A stretch of 64,000 nucleotides of DNA from Edaphobacter bradus (GTDB taxonomy: Bacteria; Acidobacteriota; Terriglobia; Terriglobales; Acidobacteriaceae). Under the pieces are notes generated by a model that saw nothing but the letters and a program-made list of their open reading frames with translations, was not told where the DNA came from and made no database searches. Location: contig NZ_JAGSYF010000004.1 in the NCBI RefSeq assembly GCF_025685645.1, positions 248,001-312,000 of the forward strand, in the 5' to 3' direction. Below are positions 41,193 through 50,639 of this stretch, piece by piece. The translations under genes and the position numbers were made by a program. Position 1 is the first letter of the stretch; every line of letters starts with the position of its first letter.

Positions 41193-43805
41193 ATGGGGAT
41201 GGGAAGAATCGGTGTGGGTCTTCGGCGATGGGTTGCGAGTGTTGGTTGCGTGGCGGTGTTGCTGCTGTGCGGTGCCAGGGGACAGGCAGAGGGGCCAGTG
41301 CCGGAGACCGAGGCGATGCGGGCCCGGGTGGACGGGATCATCGCGAAGATGACGCTCGAGGAGAAGATCGACTACATCGGTGGGACTGGGTTTGCTGTCC
41401 GCGCGGTGCCGCGGCTGGGGCTACCGGCGTTTGAGATGTCGGATGGGCCGTTTGGGACGAGGAGCAACGCGGGATTTCCATCAACGACGTATGCGGCGGG
41501 AATCGGGCTGGCGGCGACGTGGAACCGCGAACTGGCCGAGAAGGTGGGAGCAGGGATTGGACGTGATGCACGTGCGCGCGGCGTCCACTACATGCTGGGG
41601 CCGGGAGTGAATATCTATCGGTCGCCGCGGAATGGGAGGAACTTTGAGTACTTCGGCGAGGATCCGTTTCTCTCAGCTGCGATGACGACGGGCTATATCA
41701 CCGGAATGCAGCGTGAGGGTGTGAGCGCGACGGTGAAGCACTTTATGGGGAACAATTCGGAGTTTTTGCGGCATGACTCGGATTCGGTGATCGATGAGAG
41801 GACGCTGCGGGAGATCTATCTGCAGCCGTTTGAGGCGGCCGTGCGGCGGGCGCATGTAGGGGCGATCATGGACTCCTACAACCTGACGAACGGGCTGCAC
41901 ATGACGCAGAACGGGTACTTCAATACGGAGGTGGCGCGGAAGGAGTGGGGCTTCAACGGCGTGATGATGTCGGATTGGGATGCGACGTATGACGGCGTGG
42001 CAGCGGCGAATGGCGCGCTCGATCTGGAGATGCCGAGGGGGCGGTACATGAATCAGAAGAGCCTGCTGCCGGCGGTGAAGAGCGGGCAGGTCTCCGAGGC
42101 GACGATCGATGAGAAGGTCCGGCGGATTTTGTTGACTGCTGCGCGGTTTGGCTGGCTGGACCGCGATCAGAGGGACTCAACTATTTCGGCTTATGACGCG
42201 AAGAACGAAGCTGTGGCGCTTCAGAGCGCGCGTGAGAGCATGGTGCTGTTGAAGAACGAGGGTGGTGTGCTGCCGCTGGACAAGGCGCGGACGAAGTCAG
42301 TGCTGGTTGTTGGGCCGGATGCATATCCGGGGGTTCCGGTGGGTGGGGGCAGCGCGGGAGTGCGGCCGTTCCACACGGTGAGCCTGCTGGAGGGGTTGGG
42401 GGCGCAGATGGGCTCGTCGGGTGCGGTGTATTACGAGCGCGGGGTTCCGACCCTGATGCAGTTGGTGCGCGAGACGGAGTTTACGACCGAGCCGAGTGGA
42501 GGGCAGCCGGGCGTGAAGCTGGAGGTCTTTGGAAATCGCGACTTCTCGGGGGCGCCACTTGCATCGACGATCGTGCGCAGTATCGACGGAATGGCGTTCA
42601 ACGAAGAGAGCCTCAGCGCTTCGCCAGCCCTGGCGGAATTGAGACGCAACCAGCGGGCGGATGGTTCGGGCCGCATCATCGCTGACGTAGCCCGGCGATG
42701 GACGGGCTATTATGTCGTGCCCGCGGCGGGCCGGTACCTGATGGCGTTGCAGGGTGGAGGCGAAGGCTCGCCAAGCCGAGCGTTTGTCGACGACAAACTA
42801 GTGATGGATGACTGGACGCTTGTGCGTGCGATACAACCGCACGTGACGATGGAACTGACGGCCGGTCCGCACAAGATTGTGGTGGAAGACACTCAGCGTT
42901 CTCTGGCGGGAGGAAGGACGAAGCTGGGCATCGTCGCTGAGGAAAAGGTTGTGAGCGCGAAGGTGAAGGAGATGGCAGCGAAGGCGGATGCGGTTATTGT
43001 CTCGGTGGGGTATGACTCGGACAGCGAGTCGGAAGGCGGAGACCGGACGTTTGAGTTGCCGTTCGGGCAGGCGGAGCTGATCGGCGCGATGGCTGCGGCA
43101 AACAAGAAGACCATTGTTGCTGTGACTTCGGGAGGAAACGTTGCGAGCGCGGAGTGGATCGACAAAGTTCCGGCTTATATCGAGGCATGGTATGGCGGGC
43201 AGGAGGGAGGCAAGGCGCTAGCTGAGGTGCTGTTCGGCGAGGTGAATCCTTCAGGCAAGCTGCCAGCCACATTCGAGGCGAAGGCGGAGGACAATCCTAC
43301 GTTCGCGAACTACTACCCTCAAGGGGATTCGATCAAGGTTGACTATAAAGAGGGCATCTTTGTCGGGTATCGCGGGTATGAGCACAACCATGTGAAGCCG
43401 CTGTATCCGTTTGGTTATGGGCTCTCGTACACGACATTCAAATTCTCGAAGCTTGCGGTGGCGGCCGACGGAGCGAAAGCGACGGTGTCATTTGATGTGA
43501 CGAACACGGGCAAGCGTGCAGGCGCTGAGGTCGCGGAGGTTTATGTCTCCGACGATCACGCGAAGGTGACGCGGCCTGCGAAGGAACTGAGGGGCTTCGA
43601 GAAGGTGACGCTGGCTCCGGGCGAGACGAAGCACGTTTCGGTGGCGCTGGATGATCGGGCGTTCGCTTATTACGACGTCGATGCGAAGACGTGGAAGATC
43701 GAGCCGGGCAGATTCGGGATTCTGGTAGGAGACTCGTCTGAGGCCCCGGAGTTGAAGGGTTCAGTGGATATCTCGCCGGCTGCGGCGAGTGCCGGGGCGT
43801 TCTAA
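41193..43805 (+). CDS. Glycoside hydrolase family 3 beta-glucosidase with PA14 insert
   Basis: An exported beta-glycosidase of 870 residues. ATG 41193 is preceded by AAAGGAGAAG at 41178-41187 and gives a signal peptide ending near ARGQAEG; earlier in-frame starts are rejected. The N-terminal GH3 domain has the nucleophile Asp261 in VMMSDWDA, with KHFMGNNSE upstream. A PA14-like domain is inserted at about residues 435-560 (VKLEVFGNRDFSG to AGPHKIVVEDTQ). The C-terminal GH3 domain (SVGYDSDSESEGGDR) and an Fn3-like domain (VTNTGKRAGAEVAEVYV) follow. It probably degrades beta-glucosides in the periplasm. A terminator follows at 43831. Confidence 0.93.
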   Translation: MGMGRIGVGLRRWVASVGCVAVLLLCGARGQAEGPVPETEAMRARVDGIIAKMTLEEKIDYIGGTGFAVRAVPRLGLPAFEMSDGPFGTRSNAGFPSTTYAAGIGLAATWNRELAEKVGAGIGRDARARGVHYMLGPGVNIYRSPRNGRNFEYFGEDPFLSAAMTTGYITGMQREGVSATVKHFMGNNSEFLRHDSDSVIDERTLREIYLQPFEAAVRRAHVGAIMDSYNLTNGLHMTQNGYFNTEVARKEWGFNGVMMSDWDATYDGVAAANGALDLEMPRGRYMNQKSLLPAVKSGQVSEATIDEKVRRILLTAARFGWLDRDQRDSTISAYDAKNEAVALQSARESMVLLKNEGGVLPLDKARTKSVLVVGPDAYPGVPVGGGSAGVRPFHTVSLLEGLGAQMGSSGAVYYERGVPTLMQLVRETEFTTEPSGGQPGVKLEVFGNRDFSGAPLASTIVRSIDGMAFNEESLSASPALAELRRNQRADGSGRIIADVARRWTGYYVVPAAGRYLMALQGGGEGSPSRAFVDDKLVMDDWTLVRAIQPHVTMELTAGPHKIVVEDTQRSLAGGRTKLGIVAEEKVVSAKVKEMAAKADAVIVSVGYDSDSESEGGDRTFELPFGQAELIGAMAAANKKTIVAVTSGGNVASAEWIDKVPAYIEAWYGGQEGGKALAEVLFGEVNPSGKLPATFEAKAEDNPTFANYYPQGDSIKVDYKEGIFVGYRGYEHNHVKPLYPFGYGLSYTTFKFSKLAVAADGAKATVSFDVTNTGKRAGAEVAEVYVSDDHAKVTRPAKELRGFEKVTLAPGETKHVSVALDDRAFAYYDVDAKTWKIEPGRFGILVGDSSEAPELKGSVDISPAAASAGAF

Positions 43806-43830
43806 TCAAAGACCACTTATGAGTACCTTG

Positions 43831-43870
43831 ATGCCGCCTGTCCGCTGGATGGGCGGCATCTTTGTTTTGT
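43831..43870 (+). terminator. Rho-independent terminator after the GH3 gene
   Basis: Stem GATGCCGCC (43831-43839) / GGCGGCATC (43853-43861), followed by TTTGTTTTG. It lies 25 bp after the GH3 stop. Confidence 0.8.
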
Positions 43871-44203
43871 GAGGTAAGTGGCGTTCGTTATCGGCTAAGG
43901 CGGCGATGATTTCTAAACCTAATTACGCGAATAAATTTTTCAATAAGCGTTTGTGATGGTTTGGTGGAGTTTTGCCGCACGGTATGGCAGGTTTGCGATA
44001 GAGTAAATCTCAAGCTACTCATAAGAACAACTCAAGAGCACTCCGCCCCGATGGCATTCATATTTTTGCGAATGCGTTGACGGCGAGCTTCTATTCTTTT
44101 GGCGCATAATTCAAGCGGATCCACGTCCGATCCCTTGCAATCACCGTAACTCAACCGAGACTTGACCTTCAGCTGTTGAACTTTATTAGCGAGGTGCCTT
44201 TCG
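43871..44203. other. Leader of the amine oxidase gene
   Basis: About 330 bp without a supported gene. A short frame on the minus strand here (44032-44200) overlaps the next gene and is not convincing. An AT-rich tract at 43920-43950 could hold a promoter. Confidence 0.35.
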
Positions 44204-45790
44204 ATGGGGATTTCCAGACGTGATTTTCTGATGCGTGTAGGGCAGGCTGGCGGATACAGCGCTGCGTTCGTAACCATGCAGTCGCTGGGACTGATGCCGA
44301 TGAGGGCAGAGGCTGTGCAGCCGATCGAAGCGGCGCCTGGAACAGGCAAAGGCGTGAAGATCGTCGTGTGCGGCGGCGGCGTTGGCGGACTCGTTACAGC
44401 GTATGAGGCGAAGAAGCTGGGATACGAGGTTACTCTGCTGGAGGCGCGTAAGCGTCCGGGCGGGCGCGCGTGGAGCGCGCGGAACGGCGACGAGGTGGAG
44501 TTCGTCGATGGGACACTGCAGAAGATTACCTGGAGCGAGGGGCTGTATCAGAATATGGGCCCCGCGCGCCTTCCCTCGGTGCACGGGACGATGCTGGGTT
44601 ACTGTCGTGAGCTCAAGGTTCCTCTTGAGGTGGAGGTGAACACTTCGCGCTCGACGCTTCTGCAGAACGACAAAGTGAATGGCGGCAAGCCGGTGCAGCA
44701 GCGCAAGGCGATCAACGATACGCGCGGGCAGGTGAGCGAGCTGCTCTTGAAGGCGATTGCGGGTGGCGCGCTGGATCAGGAACTGAGCGCGGAAGACCGG
44801 CAGCGCATGATCGAGGTCCTCAAGATCTATGGGCCGCTGGATAAGAGCGGGAAGTACAAGGGGTCGGATCGCTCGGAGATCGACCGCTATCCGGGGGCAG
44901 GACCACAGACGATGATTGTGGACGAGCATCCGTTGGATGTGCACACGCTGCTCGATGCAGACTTCTGGGGCGCGGAACTTTACGAAGAGGCATGGGACTG
45001 GCAGGCGACGATGTTCCAGCCGGTGAACGGCATGCAGCAGATCTCGAACGCATTTGCCAAGTCGCTGGGGGCTTCGGTAATCTTCGACGCTCCGGTGACG
45101 GAGATTGCCAAGACAGCGAAAGGCGTGCGTGTGAGCTACACGAAGGGCGGCGCGACGAAGTCAATTGAGGCTGACTATGCTGTATGCGCGATGCCGCTCG
45201 CGATCCTGAAGAAGATCAAGTCGGATCTGGACACGGAGCATCGTGGAGCAGTGGATCGCGTTGGCGCGTCGTACCGCGGGGCGTTCAAGATTCCGTGGGA
45301 GGCGAAGCGTTTCTGGGAGACGGACTACAACATCTATGGCGGACTTTCGTTCCTGGCAGAGGGGCCAAGCCCGGTGTGGTATCCGAGCGCGGGTCTGTTT
45401 TCAGAGCGCGGGATTGTTGTGGCGGGCTACATGGACGAGGCGATGGGAGGCTTCGACAAGCTGTCGATGCAGGAGAAGTTCGAGGCTTCACGCGCGTCGA
45501 TCGAGAAGCTGCATCCAGGGCATGGCAAGGACCTGGAGAAGCCGATCTACTGTGGCTGGAAGCATATCAAGTGGAACGAGGGTTCATGGATCGGCGGGAT
45601 TTCGCCGGCGGATTATGACGTGATTACGCAAGCGGATGGCCCGATCTACTTCGCAGGCGACCACACGAGTCATATTGTGGGGTGGCAGGAGGGCGCGGCC
45701 CTGAGCGGAAAGCGCGCAGTGCAGATGATCAGCGAAAAGGTGAAGGCGGCGCGGCTTGAGGGTAAGCATCGCGGCACGGTTTCAGCGTAG
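44204..45790 (+). CDS. Tat-exported flavin amine oxidase
   Basis: An FAD-dependent amine or L-amino-acid oxidase of 528 residues. The N-terminus carries a twin-arginine signal (SRRDFLMRVGQAGGYSAAF). The FAD-binding Rossmann motif is VVCGGGVGGLVTAYEAKKLG, followed by GGRAWSAR. The C-terminal FAD segment is GPIYFAGDHTSHIVGWQEGA. The substrate is unknown. Oxidation would yield an imine and peroxide. The next gene, 39 bp away, encodes an exported RidA that hydrolyses reactive imines, so the pair probably works in the periplasm. Confidence 0.88.
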   Translation: MGISRRDFLMRVGQAGGYSAAFVTMQSLGLMPMRAEAVQPIEAAPGTGKGVKIVVCGGGVGGLVTAYEAKKLGYEVTLLEARKRPGGRAWSARNGDEVEFVDGTLQKITWSEGLYQNMGPARLPSVHGTMLGYCRELKVPLEVEVNTSRSTLLQNDKVNGGKPVQQRKAINDTRGQVSELLLKAIAGGALDQELSAEDRQRMIEVLKIYGPLDKSGKYKGSDRSEIDRYPGAGPQTMIVDEHPLDVHTLLDADFWGAELYEEAWDWQATMFQPVNGMQQISNAFAKSLGASVIFDAPVTEIAKTAKGVRVSYTKGGATKSIEADYAVCAMPLAILKKIKSDLDTEHRGAVDRVGASYRGAFKIPWEAKRFWETDYNIYGGLSFLAEGPSPVWYPSAGLFSERGIVVAGYMDEAMGGFDKLSMQEKFEASRASIEKLHPGHGKDLEKPIYCGWKHIKWNEGSWIGGISPADYDVITQADGPIYFAGDHTSHIVGWQEGAALSGKRAVQMISEKVKAARLEGKHRGTVSA

Positions 45791-45829
45791 CGTTGGACAG
45801 ATTTTGGACAGATCAAAGAGGAGATGCTG

Positions 45830-46309
45830 ATGAAGAAGTTGGTGTTTGTAGTAGCGATGATGACTGGCTGCGCGGCATTGCAGGCGCAGACCGCAGTGAA
45901 GCATATCCAGGACGACAAGAGCCCGATTGCCAAGGGCGTGTGGGCCGGCGATACGTTCTATCTGAGCGGCCAGCTTGCTTCGCCGATCACGCCGGCGGAC
46001 GCGGCCAAGGGCACGCCCGCTGAATATGGCGACACGAAGGCGCAGGCGGCCAGCGTGTTCGCCAAGATTCAGGCGGCGTTGAAGGATCAAGGGCTGGACA
46101 CGAAGGATGTGGTCAAGATGACCGTATTCCTTGGCCCTGATCCGAAGACGGGCAAGTTGGATTTTGCGGGGATGCAGTCGGAGTACGTGAAGTACTTTGG
46201 GACAACGGAGCAGCCGAACAAGCCGGCGCGCTCAGCGTTCCAGGTTGCCGCTCTGGCAGCACCGTGGGCACTGCTCGAGGTGGAAGTGATTGCAGTAAAG
46301 AGCAAGTAG
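45830..46309 (+). CDS. Exported RidA-family enamine/imine deaminase
   Basis: A 159-residue RidA/YjgF protein with a signal peptide (MKKLVFVVAMMTGCAALQAQ), which is unusual because most RidA proteins are cytosolic. ATG 45830 is preceded by GAGGAG at 45818-45823 with 6-bp spacing; the ATG at 45824 is too close to that box. The conserved active-site Arg is in NKPARSAFQVAAL and the late Glu in ALLEVEVIAV. A short inserted loop (ITPADAAKGTPAEYG) is present. It is the downstream partner of the amine oxidase. Confidence 0.9.
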   Translation: MKKLVFVVAMMTGCAALQAQTAVKHIQDDKSPIAKGVWAGDTFYLSGQLASPITPADAAKGTPAEYGDTKAQAASVFAKIQAALKDQGLDTKDVVKMTVFLGPDPKTGKLDFAGMQSEYVKYFGTTEQPNKPARSAFQVAALAAPWALLEVEVIAVKSK

Positions 46310-46323
46310 CAGCGAGTTCAAAG

Positions 46324-46370
46324 ACGCCCTTCTTCGCAGGAGACCTGTGAGGAACGGGCGTTTTTGTTTT
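46324..46370 (+). terminator. Rho-independent terminator after the RidA gene
   Basis: ACGCCC / GGGCGT outer arms (46324-46329 and 46356-46361) with an extended inner stem TCTTCGCAGG / CCTGTGAGGA, then TTTTGTTTT. It lies between the RidA gene and the convergent EAL gene. Confidence 0.85.
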
Positions 46371-46390
46371 CGGCATCGCAGTGGGTGGAA

Positions 46391-48370
46391 TCAGGACGGT
46401 TCTTTCTCGCCGTCGATCTCCTCAAGGGCAAGAACGCCTCCGGTGATCTCGCCGTTGAGGCCGCGGACGGGCGAGGCGGTGGCGCGGAGCAGTACCTTTG
46501 AGCCGTCGGCGCGCTGGTAGAGGATCTGCTCGGGCGGCGTAGTCTCGCCGTGAAGGATGGCGCGGGCGAGAGGATACTCGTGGGGCTGGACTGGTGTGCC
46601 ATCAGGATGAAATGCGGTGCGCTTCCGGTAGGCGTCGATGGTGTCGATCTCTGCATCGCTCGGACCGAGGATATATTCGGCGTGCGGGTTGCGCATGACG
46701 ATGCGGCCGCTGGGGGCCTCGGCGATGACGAGGCCGACCGGTACAGCATCGAAGACAGCCTGGAGGCGCGACTGGCTGCGGAGGAGAGCGCGCTCGGTCT
46801 TCTTCTGCATGTCGATGTCCTCGACGACGCCGTACCAGCGAGTGACCTCTCCGTTTTCACCGCGACGAGGGTAGGCGCGGGCACGCATCCATCGATAGTT
46901 ACCGTGTTTTCTCCCGATGCGGTACTCGATGTCTATGGGCGCGCCAGTGCGCCTGGACTGCTCCCATTGGAGCCTCGCTGGCTCGACGTCGTCGGGGTGC
47001 AGCGCGTTGATCCATCCCTCCCCGAGTGTCTCGTCGCGCGTCATTCCCGTGAGGGTCTCCCACAGCGATCCGAAGTCGAGAATCCTGCCGTTGGGGTCAG
47101 CGGTCCAGGTGACCTGCGGACTCAATTCGACGGTGTTGCGGTAGTGGTCTTCGCTCTCTTTGAGGGCCTTCTCTGCCTTCGCGCGGTCAGTGATGTCGAT
47201 GACAGAGACGGAGATGCCGATGACCTCGCCAGCTTCGTCCCGCGCGGGTTGGCAGGAGACGAGAAGGCTGCGTGGATCGCCACTTTGGGTCAGATCGATG
47301 TCGTGAATTTCGGTGCTGGCTGTTGGCTTGCCGCGAAGCGCTCGCTGCAGACAGGTCTCGAGGTGGGAGTACATCTCGGGGACGACGTCGGCGATGGCTC
47401 TGCCGAGGTGGTAGGCGACGGGCAGGCCGTCGATCTCCGCGAGACCGCGGTTGATGCTGGTGTAGCGAAGATTGCGATCGAGAAAACAGAGGCCAACGTG
47501 AGCGCCGTCGTAGATGGCCTGGAGCTGTGCGAGGCGTTGTGCGGGCAGCGCCTCGAGGTGCGTGGAAGCCTCGTGATCCCAGCCAGTGACGGGCATTCCT
47601 GCAGGTGGGCCGGGAGGATGGGCGAAGTCGAAGCGGGTCATCGCTCTCGGAGCAATAGGCTGGCCGTAGAACCAGCCTTGTCCGAGTTCGCAGCCAAGCC
47701 AGAGAAGGAGATCGGCCTGTGCCTGATCCTCGATTCCCTCGGCGACCGTGGTGAGGCCGAGGCTGTGACCGAGGCCGATGATGGCTGCAGCGATCTTGCG
47801 GCTGTCGCGGTCTTTGGTGATGGAACGTACGAAGCTGGCATCGACTTTGAGTTCGTCGAAGGGGAGCTTCTGAAGATGAATGAGACTGGAGAAGCCGGTT
47901 CCGAAGTCGTCGAGGGCGAGCCGCGCGCCCATGTCTTTGAGCGCATGCGCGGTCTCGCGAGCCCGTTCGAGGTTCGAGGCCAGCGCGCTCTCGGTGATCT
48001 CGACGATGAGCCGCTCGAGTGGAAAGCGTCCTGACGCTGCGGCTCGCTGAAACTGACTGGGAAGAGAGCTGTCATGAAGCTGGGTGGGCGAGATGTTGAT
48101 GGAGAGCGTGAGGTGGCTGGGCATGTACGCGGCAATGACAAAGGCCCGCTGAAGCAGCTTCTCCGTCAAGGCGTTGATGGAGTGGCTCCGCTCGGTGAGG
48201 GGAATGAACTCGTCGGGCGTGACGATGCCTCGCTCAGGATGACGCCAGCGAGCGAGGATCTCAAAGCCAGTCAGCACCCCACTGCGCAGCTCAACGATCG
48301 GCTGGAAGTAGGGGACGAATTGATCGCTCTCAATCCCCTTGATTACGTCAAGCAGCTGGCCGCTAAGCAT
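46391..48370 (-). CDS. EAL-domain protein with C-terminal PAS domains
   Basis: A 659-residue protein with an N-terminal EAL domain (residues 1-245). Key motifs are EILARW (EAL position), SINISPTQLH, EITESAL, LALDDFGTGFSSL, KVDASFVR and VAEGIED. These match the cyclic di-GMP phosphodiesterase set, so activity is likely. Three PAS domains follow at about 275-400, 405-525 and 535-650, the second with HPDD and a PAC-like segment. The order is inverted relative to the usual sensor-then-EAL layout, and no output domain follows the last PAS. A possible LacI-like site lies at 48452 upstream. Confidence 0.9.
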   Translation of the reverse strand: MLSGQLLDVIKGIESDQFVPYFQPIVELRSGVLTGFEILARWRHPERGIVTPDEFIPLTERSHSINALTEKLLQRAFVIAAYMPSHLTLSINISPTQLHDSSLPSQFQRAAASGRFPLERLIVEITESALASNLERARETAHALKDMGARLALDDFGTGFSSLIHLQKLPFDELKVDASFVRSITKDRDSRKIAAAIIGLGHSLGLTTVAEGIEDQAQADLLLWLGCELGQGWFYGQPIAPRAMTRFDFAHPPGPPAGMPVTGWDHEASTHLEALPAQRLAQLQAIYDGAHVGLCFLDRNLRYTSINRGLAEIDGLPVAYHLGRAIADVVPEMYSHLETCLQRALRGKPTASTEIHDIDLTQSGDPRSLLVSCQPARDEAGEVIGISVSVIDITDRAKAEKALKESEDHYRNTVELSPQVTWTADPNGRILDFGSLWETLTGMTRDETLGEGWINALHPDDVEPARLQWEQSRRTGAPIDIEYRIGRKHGNYRWMRARAYPRRGENGEVTRWYGVVEDIDMQKKTERALLRSQSRLQAVFDAVPVGLVIAEAPSGRIVMRNPHAEYILGPSDAEIDTIDAYRKRTAFHPDGTPVQPHEYPLARAILHGETTPPEQILYQRADGSKVLLRATASPVRGLNGEITGGVLALEEIDGEKEPS

Positions 48371-48451
48371 TAGGACTCCGTCTGCAAAAGAGTACCTGAG
48401 AAAGCTGAATCATTATTTCACGTCTGCTCACAGAGCCCTATAGATAACTCG

Positions 48452-48465
48452 TGTAAGCGTTTGCA
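48452..48465. promoter_or_regulatory. LacI-like half-palindrome upstream of the EAL gene
   Basis: TGTAAGCGTTTGCA resembles the LacI-family consensus with a central CG. It lies about 80 bp upstream of the EAL start. Confidence 0.25.
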
Positions 48466-48585
48466 TCTCCTTCGCAGAGGTGTCAGGGATTGATTCAATC
48501 GGCAAAGAAACAGGAGGACCGGACGGCCCTCCTGTTTACGCTGCAATGTACTGGATTCCTTCGCTTGTGGCGGACAGCCAGAGAG

Positions 48586-49854
48586 CTATTTGGCTGGAGA
48601 GTTGATGGCAGGAGGTTTGACTCCGGCAGCCTGCTCTCGCCGGGCTTCCTGCTCCACGGCGCGCATGACGCGGAGCAGATTCCCGCCGTAGATCTTCTTG
48701 ATGTCTTCGGCGGAGTAGCCCTTCTCCAGTAGTGCGCGGGTAAGAGCAGGGAACTTCGAGTAAGAGTCAAGGTCGGGCGGGACGCAACCTACGCCATCGA
48801 AGTCCGTACCGATGCCTACGTGATCGATGCCGCCGACTTTGACGGCGTGGTCGATCTGCGCGACGACGTCAGCGAGCGTGGCGGGCTTAGGTCCTTCGGC
48901 TGCCATCTCGGCGCGGAGCTTTTCAAGGGCCTCTTCTTTGGCGACGGGATCAGCGATCTGTTGGATCTGGTTGTAGGCCTCGCGGCGCTTGGCCTGGAGA
49001 GGCTTGAGCTCGTCAAAGTAACGCTGCGAAAGGAACTCGCAGCCGAAGTTGATCTGCATGACTCCGCCCTTTGCCGCCAGCGCACGGATCATGTCGTCGG
49101 TCATGTTGCGGGTGTAGTTGGTGACGGCGCGGCAGCCGGAGTGCGAGGCGATGACGGGGGCGGAGGAGGTCTCAAGCGCATCCCAGAACGTCTTATCGGC
49201 GGTGTGGGAGATGTCGACCATCATGCCGAGGCGGTTCATCTCGCGAACGACGTCTTTGCCGAAGGGAGTGAGGCCGTTGTGATGGACGACCTTGGGGTTA
49301 TCGATGTCCCCCTGGGAGTCTGCCCAGCTGTTGGTGTTGAAGTGGGTGAGGGTCATGTAGCGGACGCCAAGGGTGTAGTAATCGCGGAGGAGTCGGAGCG
49401 AGTCCTCGATGGCGTGGCCGCCTTCAATTCCCATGAGAGCGGCGATCTTGTGCTCGTTGTGGGCACGGACGATATCGTCGGCGGTGGTGGCGAAGACGAA
49501 GTCGTTGGGGTGCGCCGCGATGACGTCGGTCTTCACCGTATCGATCATCTGCAGGGTGCGGTTGGCAGAGTGGTTGTCTTTGACGTATTCGGCACCGACG
49601 TAGACGGCGAAGAACTCGGCACCGAGAAAGCCCTTCATGCGCGAGAGATCGGTCTGGCCCTTGTCGTTGTGGGTGGCGATGTCGTAGCCATCGACCGTAC
49701 GAGAGGGGACGTCATTATGCGTATCAATGAGGATCGCATCGCGGGTGATGCGGTCGACCTCAGCTTGAGTGACCTTGCGGGGGTGCTGCGCAATAAGAGG
49801 AAGTGTGAGGGAGGCGAGGACGACCAAGGTAGTGCTTCGCGTCGAAATGAGCAA
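48586..49854 (-). CDS. Membrane dipeptidase (peptidase M19), exported
   Basis: A 422-residue zinc dipeptidase of the renal dipeptidase family. The start proposed is TTG 49854, which gives a signal peptide (MLISTRSTTLVVLASLTLPL, then IAQ). The metal-binding DTHNDVPSRT, GIEGGHAIED, MVDISHTAD and SHSGCRAVTNYTRN segments follow in order, with GIGTDFDGVG near the C-terminus. Upstream the frame is open for 27 codons without a better start. It cleaves dipeptides, including D-amino-acid-containing ones, in the periplasm. Confidence 0.9.
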   Translation of the reverse strand: MLISTRSTTLVVLASLTLPLIAQHPRKVTQAEVDRITRDAILIDTHNDVPSRTVDGYDIATHNDKGQTDLSRMKGFLGAEFFAVYVGAEYVKDNHSANRTLQMIDTVKTDVIAAHPNDFVFATTADDIVRAHNEHKIAALMGIEGGHAIEDSLRLLRDYYTLGVRYMTLTHFNTNSWADSQGDIDNPKVVHHNGLTPFGKDVVREMNRLGMMVDISHTADKTFWDALETSSAPVIASHSGCRAVTNYTRNMTDDMIRALAAKGGVMQINFGCEFLSQRYFDELKPLQAKRREAYNQIQQIADPVAKEEALEKLRAEMAAEGPKPATLADVVAQIDHAVKVGGIDHVGIGTDFDGVGCVPPDLDSYSKFPALTRALLEKGYSAEDIKKIYGGNLLRVMRAVEQEARREQAAGVKPPAINSPAK

Positions 49855-50639
49855 AACGGGGGGCCTTTCGGAAAAGGTAATTTGTCGGTTCAGATTAGCG
49901 TACAGGATTGGCGGCCCCTGAGTGCGTTTTCGCAAGCGATGGAATCGCTTGTAAGCGCCGATAGAGTAAGTCGGCCGGCCAAGTTACTCTGAAGCTGGCC
50001 TGTTTTCTACTGTTACCTTCGCCAAACTTTAGGTGGATAGCTGGCTCGTAGATTAATTGATTGATTCACGTGATTGGAGAATTGAATCACGAAGGAAAAC
50101 GCATGTGTTTTCAATCGTTCAGAGATGTGAATCGAGAACAGTTGGAATAGTGATGCACGCGCATATTCTATTGACATCATGTATCCAGTCGTCTAGTCTC
50201 AGACCAATCAACACAAAGCTATTTCTCACGTCAATGGGACCGAACAGAAGTCGGGACGCCTCAAACGAAGTGTATCTAGCTCCCTCCGTTGTGCAGTATC
50301 AGCAGAAACGTGCTGTTCACCAGATGTATTAGTGTTCGCAGGTTCCATCGCTTTCCTTTGAACTCCGGCGGCGTAGTCGGAGGTCATTCAAGAGAAAATT
50401 CGACAGACTATCTTTTGACAGCTTCTTCTCAGGTTATAAGCCGGGAAGCTGGCGGCTAGTTGCACTAGACGGCATCCTGTTAGCCGTATAGCAGGACTTA
50501 GCCTGGAACTTCTCCAGGCGTCGGGGATTCTCTGTCTTCTATCCAGTTTGTGTTTTGTCAAGACAGTCTCGTCGCAGACTGCTACGCACCCTTCTTGTCT
50601 TTGCAGTTAGACACACTCATAACGATGGAGGCCGCATTT
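49855..50639. other. 785-bp gap: M19 upstream region and TonB receptor leader
   Basis: Two notable structures are seen. An inverted repeat (GCAAGCGAT 49932-49940 and ATCGCTTGT 49944-49952) lies 80 bp upstream of the M19 start. A potentially folded leader for the TonB receptor lies at 50448-50519 (next entry). A short frame at 50057-50332 is not supported by composition. Confidence 0.4.
50448..50519 (+). promoter_or_regulatory. Candidate structured 5' leader of the TonB receptor gene
   Basis: CGGCTA (50453-50458) can pair with TAGCCG (50481-50486), extended by GCT (50448-50450) with AGC (50490-50492). GCCTGGA (50501-50507) and TCCAGGC (50513-50519) form a further hairpin. This does not match a riboswitch that I know. 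It lies about 120-190 bp upstream of the receptor start. Confidence 0.3.

Noticed and set aside
44032..44200. Short minus-strand frame ending MNAIGAECS upstream of the amine oxidase.
   Set aside because: It overlaps the oxidase start and has no ribosome binding site or family match; composition alone is not enough.
46550..48034. A long open frame opposite the EAL gene.
   Set aside because: Antisense of a gene with intact EAL and PAS motifs; no independent motif or start signal.
50057..50332. Short plus-strand frame in the TonB leader region.
   Set aside because: Composition is not coding-like and no start signal is seen.
50448..50519. Known riboswitch such as cobalamin or TPP in the TonB leader.
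   Set aside because: The conserved boxes of those riboswitches are not present.
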